DNA of 64,000 nucleotides from Streptomyces sp. CB02980 (GCF_014451325.2 NZ_JACSCH020000003.1:639567-703566); one strand, 5' to 3'; positions 54,501 to 62,885 are shown, counted from the stretch's first letter. Numbers and translations: made by a program. The notes: a model not told the origin generated them from the sequence alone.

Positions 54501-54994
54501 GCCGCACGATCGCGACCGGGGCGCCCCCACCGCACTTCGAGGCGGCGTTCGTGGGGCTGTCCGCGCGTGTCGAGGCGGGCGAGGGGCGGGCGTCCGCTGT
54601 CGCCACGGCCACCGAGGCGCTGCGCGGCGCGCGGGACGCGCAGTGCGCGGAGTTCTTCGTCTCGGGCCTGGGGGATTGCCTCGCGGTCGTCCTGTCCTCG
54701 TCGGGCGAACCCGCCCTGGCGGTCACGATCATGACGGCCGTCGAGGGCTGGCGCACCGAGCTGCCCCGCTCGGTCCCCGGACTGAGGGACCTCCAGGACG
54801 TGACCGACCGCGCGCTCGCGGCACTCGGCCCGCCGGGCGTCGCCGCCGCCCGCGCGGCGGGCGAGGGCCTCGGCGTCGACGAGGTGCTGGCCCTCGCGGA
54901 GACCGCCATCGAGCGGCCCGGACCGGACGGATCGGGGCCGGACGGATCGGGGCCGGACGGATCGGGGCCGGACGGGACCGTCAGGAGCAGCTGA
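51572..54994 (+). CDS. AfsR/SARP-family regulator with NB-ARC-type ATPase and TPR region
   Basis: This 1140-residue protein has a SARP N-terminus: an OmpR-like winged helix (MRYLILGTTEALDPLGRRLPVGGARLRALLAALALRGG, DSPPQDAPAALQALVGRLRRIIG) and a BTAD domain (DIDLYVFERHVQDA to LHRELLAG). A Pro/Thr linker leads to the ATPase: RLTSFVGREPELAAIHADL, Walker A LTGPGGSGKTRLAEEA and Walker B FLLVLDNCEHVID. DGLPLAIELAAARLRLLTPRQIADRL is the typical following block. The C-terminal half is helical/TPR-like. It probably activates a specialised-metabolite or developmental gene set. GTG 51572. Repeats occur in the linker (DTLGIPDTLGTPDTPDTPD) and at the C-terminus (GPDGS four times). The 3' end overlaps the converging sigma gene by 14 nt. 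Confidence 0.92.
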   Translation: MRYLILGTTEALDPLGRRLPVGGARLRALLAALALRGGRAASVTELADDVYGDSPPQDAPAALQALVGRLRRIIGSDAVASTPGPGYRLVAAPEDIDLYVFERHVQDAAAHLDAGEPEKAAALLRPALGLFRGPALADLSDPAGVRPEAQRLAALRQRVEADLRRGATDGLVPELTGLTTTYPYDEAFHAQLIRALRAEGRHADALAAFESARRTLADALGADPGPELAALHRELLAGPPPIPAPTSARTGTPWGPPSAAGPRPTSPPDHARPPTPPATSTPTPGNIRPRLTSFVGREPELAAIHADLDRFRLVTLTGPGGSGKTRLAEEAALRVFAPADTLGIPDTLGTPDTPDTPDPLAPSAWIAELAPLDDPEAVPGAVLSALRLREVNLITREGVTLQDDPTAHLVEHLARRPFLLVLDNCEHVIDAAAALAETLLTDCPQLRILATSREPLGVPGESVRPLEPLPPDPAHRLFAERARAVRPDVDLTRDGGAAVDEICRRLDGLPLAIELAAARLRLLTPRQIADRLDDRFRLLTSGSRTVLPRQQTLRAVVDWSWDLLDPEERTLLRQVSVFAGGWDLAAAEALSPRAADPLGALVDKSLVVATPTEGGEMRYRLLETIHEYAVERAAETPAVLAAAEAAHTAHFAALAETAEPKLRSAEQLPWIERIERDLDNIRAALHRTVVTSPDEAAAHRLIFAMGWFWWLRNYRPEGLTWVVRAVALGDDPADPDDPRYWPRMRLRMLQFFLEVESRTLRDFEEPEALALARRVRSAFGEPPGPEGARFPGLLWPFTAYLTEEPAVVRALLDEAVANCRRHGGDWEVGVSLMFRTHMVVDMPGGMPGIDDDLAELRDLARSVGDRWMGAQIASAVGEANMLRGRTEEAGEAYEEALRLAREVGAHAESPFLLARLAELAYHTGDMEAAEKGLDEAAREAERYLVRDTGVFVCFLRAGVALYRGEVAEARAQLEEAGRTIATGAPPPHFEAAFVGLSARVEAGEGRASAVATATEALRGARDAQCAEFFVSGLGDCLAVVLSSSGEPALAVTIMTAVEGWRTELPRSVPGLRDLQDVTDRALAALGPPGVAAARAAGEGLGVDEVLALAETAIERPGPDGSGPDGSGPDGSGPDGTVRSS

Positions 54995-57107
54995 TCCGGG
55001 ACTGCGCCCAGTCGGCGACCGCGGCCCGCCCGAACGGTGTGTGCTCCTCCACCACCAGCCGGATCGTGCTGCGGCCGGACACGTCGACGTGCACCGGGAC
55101 CGGCGGGTCGCCGGCCCGGACCACGTCGGAGCGCCAGAGCCGCTCCTCGTCCCCGTACACGGAGAACCGGACGCCGCCGACGCCCAGCAGGGCGCTCAGG
55201 TCGTCGACGCCGACGATCGCGTCGTAACTCGTGCACTGCCGGTTGAGGTCGATCAGCAGGGACGAGGGCGCGTGGACGCTCACCCCGTGCGCGTACGGGG
55301 TGCCGCCGATGGACAGGTTGTCGCGCTGCCACATCCAGCTGCTGTCGGAGAGGGCGACCTCGGGCTTCGTGCCGTCGCCGAAGATCCCGTAGTCCAGCTC
55401 GTTGACCTGGTAGACCCTCGGCGGGGCGGGCGGCGGAGTCGGCTTCGGCGAGGGCTTCTCGGGACTGGGCGTCGGCGTGGGCGTGGGCGTCGGCGTGGGG
55501 CTGGGCTTCGGCGGCGGCTTCGGCTTGGGTGACGGCTTCGCGGGCGTCGGCTTCGGCGTGGGCTTCGCGGGAGGGGGCGTGGGCGTCGGCGTCGGCGTGG
55601 GCGGCGGCGGCTCGGACGTCACGGGCGGGGGCGGCGGTACGGGCTTCGGCGTCGGCTTCGGCGGCGGCGCGGGCTCCGCCGGTACGACGGGGGTGACGAC
55701 GGGCTGGGTGGGTCTGGGCGCGGCCACGGGCTGTGGATCCCCGGCCATCGCCCAGACGAGGCCGGCGGCCGCGGCGACCGCCACGGCGGCCGCGATGCCG
55801 GCCTTGGCGGGCGCGCCGAGTGCCTCGGCGGCGGGGCCGCCGGAGGCCGCTCCGCCGGAGGACCCGGTGGCGGCGGCCGCGGCACCGGCCGCACCCGCGC
55901 CGACGGCGCCACCAGCGACGACGCCGGCGGCCTTGAGCGAGTAGCCGGCGGCGAACCAGCCGATGACGGCGACCGGAAGCAGCGCGGGGATCCCGGCGTT
56001 GACATGGGCGAGCTCACCGGCGGCGAGCCGGCACTTGGCGCACTCGTCCAGGTGTTTGCGCAGTCCCCGTTCGGCGCGCATCCGCAGACCGCCGCGCGCG
56101 TAGGCGCCGAGCCGGTCGGCGTAGCGGGCGCAGTCGCCGCCGGCCGTCAGGGACTGGCTGACGTGGGCCTGGAGGTAGGCCTGCTTGAGGCCTTCGCGGG
56201 CGCGGCTGGCGAGTACGGCCGTGGCGTTGGCGGTCAGGCCGAAGAGCGGTGCCACCTCACTGGGGGACTCCTCCTCGACGGTGGTGTGCCACAGCACGGC
56301 CTGCCAGCGCTCGGGCAGCGAGCGGAAGGCCTGCATGGCGAGCGACTGCTCGGCCTCGTGCATGGCCAGGACGTCGGCGCCGAGGTCGAGCCCCGCCCCG
56401 AAGGACGCGGTCTGGTCCGAGACCTCGGAGGAGCGGGCGGCCTCGTCCGCGAACACCGCGAAGTCCTCGACGAGGTGCTCCCGCCTCTGGGTCCTCGTCC
56501 AGTTCGCGGCGACGCGCCGGACGGTGGTCATCAGATAGGCGCGTACGGCCTGTTCGGGCCCGGCTCCGCCGCGGACCGCCTGGAGGGTGCGGGCGAAGAC
56601 CTCGGCGGTCAGGTCGTCGGCGGTGTGGGCGTCCCGGCAGCAGGTCCTGGCGTACCGGCGCACGGCGTCGGAGTGTCTGCGGAAGAGTTCCTCGTACGCG
56701 GAGCCGTCGCCGTCCCGCATGAGCTGGACGAGCTCGGAGTCGGAGGGCGGCAGTTCGACGGGCGGCGGAAGGACGGTGTCGTGCTCGTGGTGGTCCTCGG
56801 CGGCGGGATCGGTCCGGGTCGGGTCGAACCCGGTGCCCGTTCCGGAACCGGCGCCCCACCCGGAGGCCTTGCCCTCGCGCTGCTGCGGCACACTCGGGTC
56901 GAGCGGCTCGACGGCGCCCACGGCACCGGCCGAACCCGCACCGGCCGAACCCGCACCGGCCGAACCCGCGCCCAGGGAACCCGCTCCGGCCATGTCCGGT
57001 GTGCCGGAGAGGCCTCCCGGCCCACCCTGGCTCGGCACCTGCCGGGAGGGCGGGCTCCCCGCCTCGGCGGGGCCGCCCAGCGGCTCGTCCCGACTGTCAC
57101 CGCTCAT
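54981..57107 (-). CDS. ECF sigma factor fused to zinc-finger anti-sigma, membrane segments and extracellular NPCBM domain
   Basis: This 708-residue protein combines a whole signalling pathway. Residues about 125-330 hold sigma region 2 (SELVQLMRDGDGSAYEELFRRHSDAVRRYARTCCRDAHTADDLTAEVFARTL) and region 4 (FRSLPERWQAVLWHTTVEEESPSEVAPLFGLTANATAVLASRAREGL). An anti-sigma zinc finger follows (HLDECAKCRLAAGEL). Hydrophobic segments (IPALLPVAVIGWFAAGYSL and AGIAAAVAVAAAAGLVWAMAG) come next, then a Pro/Lys/Thr wall-spanning tract of about 110 residues. The C-terminal NPCBM sugar-binding domain reads YQVNELDYG to WAQSRISCS. Surface glycan binding could release or reorient the sigma part. ATG 57107 chosen; an upstream ATG at 57203 lacks support. 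It lies downstream of atrA. Confidence 0.9.
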   Translation of the reverse strand: MSGDSRDEPLGGPAEAGSPPSRQVPSQGGPGGLSGTPDMAGAGSLGAGSAGAGSAGAGSAGAVGAVEPLDPSVPQQREGKASGWGAGSGTGTGFDPTRTDPAAEDHHEHDTVLPPPVELPPSDSELVQLMRDGDGSAYEELFRRHSDAVRRYARTCCRDAHTADDLTAEVFARTLQAVRGGAGPEQAVRAYLMTTVRRVAANWTRTQRREHLVEDFAVFADEAARSSEVSDQTASFGAGLDLGADVLAMHEAEQSLAMQAFRSLPERWQAVLWHTTVEEESPSEVAPLFGLTANATAVLASRAREGLKQAYLQAHVSQSLTAGGDCARYADRLGAYARGGLRMRAERGLRKHLDECAKCRLAAGELAHVNAGIPALLPVAVIGWFAAGYSLKAAGVVAGGAVGAGAAGAAAAATGSSGGAASGGPAAEALGAPAKAGIAAAVAVAAAAGLVWAMAGDPQPVAAPRPTQPVVTPVVPAEPAPPPKPTPKPVPPPPPVTSEPPPPTPTPTPTPPPAKPTPKPTPAKPSPKPKPPPKPSPTPTPTPTPTPSPEKPSPKPTPPPAPPRVYQVNELDYGIFGDGTKPEVALSDSSWMWQRDNLSIGGTPYAHGVSVHAPSSLLIDLNRQCTSYDAIVGVDDLSALLGVGGVRFSVYGDEERLWRSDVVRAGDPPVPVHVDVSGRSTIRLVVEEHTPFGRAAVADWAQSRISCS

Positions 57108-57281
57108 CGCGGAAGCCCCCGTACGCACGCTCGGACCCGAACACCGGCCAAGCGTGCCACAGAGCGCGGGCACGCCGAAGCGCCGCGTCCACTTACCACT
57201 CATCCGGGGCGACTTCGTGTATCCGGGCGTAACCGCTCACACGTTCGTGTCATGCTCGTTGATCCGCCCGGACCAAGAAGA

Positions 57282-57299
57282 CCCCGGCCCGCGCCGGGG
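57282..57299 (-). terminator. Putative terminator downstream of atrA
   Basis: CCCCGGC (57282-57288) pairs with GCCGGGG (57293-57299) over a 4-nt loop, 20 nt 3' of the atrA stop on the minus strand. The rest of the 212-bp gap is the sigma-gene promoter region, with nothing more visible. Confidence 0.5.
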
Positions 57300-57319
57300 C
57301 GCGGGGAGTCGACCGACTC

Positions 57320-58132
57320 CTACCGGGAGCGCAGCCCTTCGAGCAGGATGTCGAGGAGACGCGTCGAGGCCGCCGCCTGCTGCACCGCGTCCGGCAGCGC
57401 CGGAGCGGCCGTGGCGATGACGAGGAGGACGTCGGCCACGGTCACGTCGGTCCGCAGCTCACCCGCCTCACGCGCCCGGTCGACCAGCCGGCCGACCACC
57501 TCGAGGAGCTCCGCGGCGCCCGCGTCGTCCTTCTCCTCGGCCGGTACGGCCCGCGGCGCGACCACGCGCGCGTCGGTCTGCTCGCCGATGACCCGCTGGT
57601 GCGGCACCCGCGCCGCGTCGCCCGCGTCCTGGGAGTCGCCGCCGAGCGGCAGCACCGTGACGTCGTCGACGCCCACCCGCAGCACCTGCGGCGGAAGGAG
57701 CCGGCCCGCGCCCGAGGCCACCGAGGTCCGCAGGAACCGGGAGAGCGCCGACCACGGCTCGTCCTCCTGGCCGAGCGCGGCCCGCGCCTGCTCGGTCAGC
57801 CGGGAGGTCTCCTCCTCGGCTATCCGCCTGACCAGCACGTCCTTGCTCGGGAAGCGGCGGTAGACGGTGCCGACACCGACGCGGGCGCGGCGCGCCACGT
57901 CCTCCATCGGAGCCCCGTAACCGAGCTCGCCGAACACCTCGCGCGCGGCGCGCAGGACATGCTCCAGATTGCGCTGGGCGTCCACCCGCAGCGGCGCGGA
58001 CCTGCCGGACACCGGTGCGCCGTTGCGCTCGGAGCCGCCCAGGCCTGCGTGCGGGCCGTCGTCCACGGTCGCCGTCCCGACGCCCGTCTGCCATCGTGAA
58101 TCCTGAATATGCATAAGCGTTCCCCCGCTCAT
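57320..58132 (-). CDS. atrA: TetR-family regulator AtrA
   Basis: AtrA is a global TetR-type regulator of antibiotic genes, including actII-ORF4 of actinorhodin in S. coelicolor. The 270-residue protein contains the helix-turn-helix NLEHVLRAAREVFGELGYGAPMEDVARRARVGVGTVYRRFPSKDVLVRRIAEEE after an N-terminal arm of about 50 residues. The ligand-binding domain ends STRLLDILLEGLRSR. The recognition-helix sequence and the gene neighbourhood (sigma factor, NADH dehydrogenase) match known AtrA. I chose the ATG at 58132 (GGGGGAGA 6 nt upstream); the ATG at 58114 (MHIQDSRWQT) is a good alternative and may be the annotated one. Confidence 0.9.
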   Translation of the reverse strand: MSGGTLMHIQDSRWQTGVGTATVDDGPHAGLGGSERNGAPVSGRSAPLRVDAQRNLEHVLRAAREVFGELGYGAPMEDVARRARVGVGTVYRRFPSKDVLVRRIAEEETSRLTEQARAALGQEDEPWSALSRFLRTSVASGAGRLLPPQVLRVGVDDVTVLPLGGDSQDAGDAARVPHQRVIGEQTDARVVAPRAVPAEEKDDAGAAELLEVVGRLVDRAREAGELRTDVTVADVLLVIATAAPALPDAVQQAAASTRLLDILLEGLRSR

Positions 58133-58466
58133 GATGTCTCCCCCCGGAGACTCCCCGCCCTGAAACGGGGCTTCCGGTGGCGAGCGCTTCGGTCCACGCG
58201 CTCCCATCCGACACCCCGACGAGGTACGAACATAGTTGAGTCCGGGTCAATTCAGAAGGGGGAGTTCCGTACGGTGCGCCCCCCGATCGGAGCAAGGAGG
58301 GGAACACTCCCGATTCCGACCCTCCATCGAACCCGACTCGTCCACCCTGACCTGCGCCGTTGCACCCGTACTCCCCTTGCGCGCCACCCCGCGCCTCCGT
58401 ACCCCTCCGGTCACACAATTTGCCGGGGCTGTGGACAAACCACGGACGGCGGTGCGTCATGGGACA
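58133..58466. promoter_or_regulatory. Divergent promoter region between atrA and ndh
   Basis: These 334 bp hold no gene. An AT-richer patch at 58228-58260 (with TTGACC and TATGTT on the minus strand) is a likely atrA promoter area. CACACAATTT near 58415 precedes ndh. No unambiguous operator is seen. Confidence 0.4.
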
Positions 58467-59831
58467 GTGACGGAACCTGCGCGCATTCTCGTGGTCGGCG
58501 GTGGCTACGTCGGCATGTACACCGCGCTGCGCCTCCAGCGGCAGCTCAGGGCCGAGCTGAGAGCCGGCGACGCCGAGATCGTGGTGGTCACCCCCGAGCC
58601 GTACATGACGTACCAGCCGTTCCTGCCCGAGGCCGCCGCCGGCTCGATCTCCCCGCGGCATGTCGTCGTGCCGCTCCGCCGGGTCCTCGACCGCTGCCGG
58701 ATCGTCATCGGCGAGGTCCTCTCCGTCGACCACGCCAAGCGGACCGCGACCCTCTCCACCCTCGCGACCGCCGAGGAGGGCACCGGCGCCGTCGACCTCA
58801 CGTACGACGAGCTGGTCATCGCGCCGGGCTCGGTCTCCCGCACGCTCCCGGTCCCCGGCCTCGCCGACCACGGCATCGGCTTCAAGACCGTGGAGGAGGC
58901 CATCGGCCTGCGCAACCACGTCATCGAGCAGATGGACATCGCCTCCTCGACCCGTGACCCCGCCATCCGCGACGCCTCCCTGACCTTCGTCTTCGTCGGC
59001 GGGGGCTACGCGGGCGTGGAGGCGCTCGCCGAGCTGGAGGACATGGCCCGCTACGCGGCGCGGTACTACCACAACGTCAAGCCCGAGGACCTGCGCTGGG
59101 TCCTCGTCGAGGCCTCGGACCGCATCCTGCCCGAGGTGGGCGAGGAGATGGGCAGGTACGCCATCCGCGAGCTGCGCGGCCGGAACATCGACGTACGCCT
59201 GGAGACCCGCCTCGAATCCTGCGAGGACCGGATCGCGGTCCTCAGCGACGGCACCCGGCTGCCCACCCGCACCATCGTCTGGACCGCGGGCGTCAAGCCC
59301 GCCCCCGTGCTCGCCGCGACCGACCTGCCGCTGAACGAGCGCGGCCGGCTCCGCTGCACGGCCGAGCTCGCCGTCGAGGGCGTCGCCCACGCCTGGGCCG
59401 CCGGTGACGCCGCCGCCGTCCCCGACGTGACCTCGAAGGAACCCGGCAAGGAGTGCGCGCCCAACGCGCAGCACGCCGTCCGCCAGGCCAAGGTCCTCGC
59501 CGAGAACATCGCGGCCTCCCTGCGGGGGCAGCCGCTCAAGCAGTACGCGCACGCGTACGCCGGTTCCGTCGCGTCCCTGGGCCTCCACCAGGGCGTCGCC
59601 CACGTCTACGGACGGAAACTCAAGGGATATCCGGCCTGGTTCATGCACCGCGCCTACCACCTGAGCCGGGTGCCCACCTTCAACCGCAAGGCCCGGGTCC
59701 TCGCCGAATGGACCCTGTCCGGCCTGTTCAAACGGGAGATCGTCTCCCTGGGGTCGCTGGAACACCCCCGCGCCGAATTCGAACTCGCCGCCGCTCCGCC
59801 ACCCGACCACGGCGACAAGCCGTCGTCCTGA
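58467..59831 (+). CDS. ndh: Type II NADH dehydrogenase (NAD(P)/FAD-dependent oxidoreductase)
   Basis: This 454-residue flavoprotein is a non-proton-pumping NADH:quinone oxidoreductase. The FAD motif is ARILVVGGGYVGMYTALRLQRQ and the NAD motif FVFVGGGYAGVEALAELEDMA. YMTYQPFLPEAAAGSISPRHVVVPLR, VWTAGVKPAPVLA and HAWAAGDAAAVPDV are conserved blocks. APNAQHAVRQAKVL and the C-terminal amphipathic helix (TFNRKARVLAEWTLSGLFKREIVSLG) fit membrane attachment. GTG 58467 was chosen from the family start; GTG 58452 is possible. A frame from 58236 is too long. Confidence 0.92.
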   Translation: MTEPARILVVGGGYVGMYTALRLQRQLRAELRAGDAEIVVVTPEPYMTYQPFLPEAAAGSISPRHVVVPLRRVLDRCRIVIGEVLSVDHAKRTATLSTLATAEEGTGAVDLTYDELVIAPGSVSRTLPVPGLADHGIGFKTVEEAIGLRNHVIEQMDIASSTRDPAIRDASLTFVFVGGGYAGVEALAELEDMARYAARYYHNVKPEDLRWVLVEASDRILPEVGEEMGRYAIRELRGRNIDVRLETRLESCEDRIAVLSDGTRLPTRTIVWTAGVKPAPVLAATDLPLNERGRLRCTAELAVEGVAHAWAAGDAAAVPDVTSKEPGKECAPNAQHAVRQAKVLAENIAASLRGQPLKQYAHAYAGSVASLGLHQGVAHVYGRKLKGYPAWFMHRAYHLSRVPTFNRKARVLAEWTLSGLFKREIVSLGSLEHPRAEFELAAAPPPDHGDKPSS

Positions 59832-59844
59832 CATCACTGTCAGT
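59829..59844. other. Short inverted repeat at the ndh stop codon
   Basis: CTGACA and TGTCAG flank TCAC, overlapping or abutting the ndh TGA. It may be a weak terminator or a protein-binding site for the next gene, which starts 94 nt downstream. Confidence 0.3.
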
Positions 59845-59937
59845 GCACTCGTCCACACTGGACGTGTGACCATAGGTGGGCTCACACCTGCACAGCGTGA
59901 CTCTGCACGGCACCGACACCACGAGGCATAGAGATCC

Positions 59938-61590
59938 GTGAACTTCACCCGTTGGAGCGCCCGGCTCCCCGGTACACAGCGCCGCGCGGCGCGGGGGACC
60001 GAAGGCTCCGTGCCCGCCGCCCGCGGTGAGTACGCGCAGCAGCTGGAGCACCTCGCCCACGAGGCCGCCGAGACCGGCGAGCCCGTCGACGTACCCGCCC
60101 TGGAGGACTTCTCCGTACGGGAGCTCCTGGGCCGGCTCCCCGGCCTGGTCGCCCTCGCGTACGGCCCGGAGCACCGCATCGCGTACGTCAACGACGCCTA
60201 TGCCGCCGCCTTCGGCCCCCGCCCCGCGGGCGTGCCCGTCGCCGACACCTGCCCGGAGGCGGAGGAGCTCGGCCTGCTGCCCCTCATGGACCAGGTGCTG
60301 CGCAGCGGCAAGCCCCGTACGGTCAAGTCCCGCCGCACCCAGGACGGCGGCTCGTACACGGTGACGTGCCTGCCCGTGGACAGCGCACAGCTCGAAGGCG
60401 GCGGAGTCCTCGTCCACGCCGCGGACGTCACCGACCACGCGGAGGCCGCCGAGCGGCTGCGGGCCAGCGAGCGCCGCCACCGCGAGACCGCCGTCACCCT
60501 CCAGCGCTCGCTGCTCCCGCAGGACCTGGAGCAGCCCGACGACCTGCGGATCGCCGCCACCTACCAGCCCGGCGGCACCGACGCGGCCGTCGGCGGCGAC
60601 TGGTACGACGTGATCACCCTCGGCGCGGGACGCACCGCGCTCGTCATCGGCGACGTGATGGGCCGGGGGGTGCGCGCCGCCGCCGTCATGGGCCAGCTCC
60701 GCACCGCCGTCCGGGCCTACGCGCGCCTGGACCTGCCCCCGCACGAGGTGCTCCAGCTCCTCGACGGCCTCGCCGCCGAGATCGACGCCAGCCAGATCGC
60801 CACCTGTGTGTACGCGATCCACGACCCCAACGAGGGGAAGCTGGTCTACGCCTCCGCGGGGCACCTCCCGATCCTCGTCCGGGACGAGGACGGCAGTGTC
60901 CGGTGCGCCGAGGACCCGACGGGCCCGCCGCTCGGCACGGGCGGCTGGCTGCACGCCTCCGGCTCCATCGCCCTGCCGCCCGGCTCGACCGCGGTCCTCT
61001 ACACCGACGGTCTGGTCGAGCGGCGCCGCGAGGACATCGACGAGGGCGTCGCCGCCCTGGCCCGCGCGCTCTCCGGCGCCAGCGGCACCCCGCAGGTCGT
61101 CTGCGACCGGCTGCTCCGTTCCCTGGGGGTCACCGCGGAGCACGACGACGACGTGGCCGTCCTGGTCGTCCAGCACCCGTCCCGCAAGGGGGCGGACGCG
61201 GAGCTCTTCCACAACGCGGCCCTGGAACTCCTCGGCGGCGTGGAGGCCGCTCCCCGCGCGCGTGCGTTCGCCTCCGGGGTCCTGTCGTCCTGGCGTTTCC
61301 CGGTCGAACTGCGCGACCTGGGCGTCCTCGCCACCAGCGAACTGGTGGCGAACTCCCTCCAGCACGGCACGCCGCCCATGCGGCTGCGCCTGCGCCGCAC
61401 CGACCGCCGCCTGATCATCGAGGTCACGGACGGGGACGACCATCTGCCGCGCCGCCGCAGGGCGGAATCGGAGGACGAGGCGGGTCGCGGAATCTCGATC
61501 ATCGCGACGATCGCCTCGTCCTGGGGGAGCCGCCGCACACCGGGCGGCGGCAAAGCCGTCTGGTGCGAGTTCGCCCTGCCCACCCCCTAG
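59938..61590 (+). CDS. PAS-SpoIIE phosphatase-HATPase fusion (anti-sigma/anti-anti-sigma switch)
   Basis: This 550-residue protein joins three domains. A PAS sensor lies at about residues 55-165 (LVALAYGPEHRIAYVNDAYAAAFG). A SpoIIE-type PP2C phosphatase follows (LQRSLLPQDLEQPDDLRIAATYQPGGTDAAVGGDWYDV, VIGDVMGRGVRAAAVMGQLR, YTDGLVERR, DDVAVLV). A C-terminal RsbW/SpoIIAB-like HATPase completes it (ELRDLGVLATSELVANSLQHG, RGISIIATIASSWG). It can dephosphorylate anti-anti-sigma proteins and possibly also bind or phosphorylate them. GTG 59938. It follows ndh on the same strand by 106 nt and converges on an MFS gene only 2 nt away. Confidence 0.92.
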   Translation: MNFTRWSARLPGTQRRAARGTEGSVPAARGEYAQQLEHLAHEAAETGEPVDVPALEDFSVRELLGRLPGLVALAYGPEHRIAYVNDAYAAAFGPRPAGVPVADTCPEAEELGLLPLMDQVLRSGKPRTVKSRRTQDGGSYTVTCLPVDSAQLEGGGVLVHAADVTDHAEAAERLRASERRHRETAVTLQRSLLPQDLEQPDDLRIAATYQPGGTDAAVGGDWYDVITLGAGRTALVIGDVMGRGVRAAAVMGQLRTAVRAYARLDLPPHEVLQLLDGLAAEIDASQIATCVYAIHDPNEGKLVYASAGHLPILVRDEDGSVRCAEDPTGPPLGTGGWLHASGSIALPPGSTAVLYTDGLVERRREDIDEGVAALARALSGASGTPQVVCDRLLRSLGVTAEHDDDVAVLVVQHPSRKGADAELFHNAALELLGGVEAAPRARAFASGVLSSWRFPVELRDLGVLATSELVANSLQHGTPPMRLRLRRTDRRLIIEVTDGDDHLPRRRRAESEDEAGRGISIIATIASSWGSRRTPGGGKAVWCEFALPTP

Positions 61591-61592
61591 GG

Positions 61593-62885
61593 TCAGGCGG
61601 CTGCGGTCTCCTTCTCGGGCATGTGCTGCGCCACGACCCGGGACGGCTTCACGGCGAGCGACGGCTGGTTCTGCTCCGGGGTCAGCTGCTTGCCCAGCCG
61701 CACCGCGAGGAACGTGATGCCGAGGGAGAAGAGCACGAACGTCACGATGTACGGACCGTGCAGCGCGGCTCCCATGGGCCCGCCGACAGCCGGCCCGACG
61801 GCCAGCGCCAGCTGCTTGACCAGCGCGAAGGCCGAGTTGTACTGCCCGACCATCGACTCCGGAGCCAGATCGGCGACCAGCGGTGCCACGGTCGGCGACA
61901 GCATCGCCTCACCGAGGCCGAACAGGGCGTACGTGGAGACGAAGGCAGCCGTCGCCATGGCCTGGCTGCCGTGCCCGAGGCCCGCGTACCCGGCGATCAG
62001 CCAGGCCACGGTCCAGATCAGACCGACGGCCGCGATCACCCGGGTCCGCTTGCGGCGCTCGACGAACTTCAGCACCAGGAACTGGGCGGCCACGATCACC
62101 GCGGTGTTCGCGGCCAGCGCGAGACCGAGCGTCGAGGGCTGGATGCCGGCGGCCTCGGTGCCGTACGCGGCGAGACCCGACTCGAACTGTCCGTAGCAGG
62201 CGAAGAAGAGGACGAAGCCGAGGACGCACAGCTGCACCATGGCCTTGTGCCCGAGCAGCGCGCGAACGCCGCCGCCCTTGCCGCCCTCGGAGGGACGGGC
62301 GCCCTGGAACGCCGGGGAGCCGGGCATCCGCACGGTCCCGACGATCGCCGCCAGGACGAGGAACATCGCCGCCTCGATAGAGAACAGCAGGATGAAGCTG
62401 CCCGGACGGCTGGTGTCGACCAGCAGACCGCCGATCAGACCACCGACACCCAGACCCAGGTTCTGCAGGAAGAACTGCATCGCGAACGCCCGGGTGCGCC
62501 CGACGGGCGTCGAGCACCAGACGATCATCGTGGCGAGCGCCGGCTGGAGCACGGCCGTACCGGCACCGAGCAGCGCCGCGGCCCCCACGGCCGCGGGCAC
62601 GCTGGACGCGAAGCCCATCGCCACCGCACCCACGGCGGCGACGACCGAGGCGACGAGCAGGACCGGCACGGGCCCCCGCCGGTCGATGGCCCGCCCGCTG
62701 AAGGGCAGCACCACCAGTGCGGCCATGGCGAAGACGGCCAGGACGATGCCCGCCGTGGCCGCGCCCAGATCCCGCACCTGCGCCACGTACACATAGAGGT
62801 ACGGCACGGTGAAGCCGAGTCCGAACGCGCTCAGCGCGCTGCCTGCCTGAATACGGCGCATCGCTGCGCCCCTCGCCTTGGTCAC
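61593..62885 (-). CDS. MFS transporter
   Basis: This 430-residue transporter has 12 membrane segments. It begins RRIQAGSALSAFGLGFTVPYLYVYVAQVRDLGAATAGIV and has the motif A-like SGRAIDRRGPVPVLL. The second half begins RALLGHKAMVQLCVLGFVLFFACYG. It resembles drug:proton antiporters of the YdhP/Bcr type; the substrate is unknown. Divergent from a MarR gene with operator-like sequences between them, it is the likely target of that regulator. GTG 62885 chosen (homologues start MT..ARGAAMRR); ATG 62861 with GAGGGG upstream is the alternative. Confidence 0.9.
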   Translation of the reverse strand: MTKARGAAMRRIQAGSALSAFGLGFTVPYLYVYVAQVRDLGAATAGIVLAVFAMAALVVLPFSGRAIDRRGPVPVLLVASVVAAVGAVAMGFASSVPAAVGAAALLGAGTAVLQPALATMIVWCSTPVGRTRAFAMQFFLQNLGLGVGGLIGGLLVDTSRPGSFILLFSIEAAMFLVLAAIVGTVRMPGSPAFQGARPSEGGKGGGVRALLGHKAMVQLCVLGFVLFFACYGQFESGLAAYGTEAAGIQPSTLGLALAANTAVIVAAQFLVLKFVERRKRTRVIAAVGLIWTVAWLIAGYAGLGHGSQAMATAAFVSTYALFGLGEAMLSPTVAPLVADLAPESMVGQYNSAFALVKQLALAVGPAVGGPMGAALHGPYIVTFVLFSLGITFLAVRLGKQLTPEQNQPSLAVKPSRVVAQHMPEKETAAA

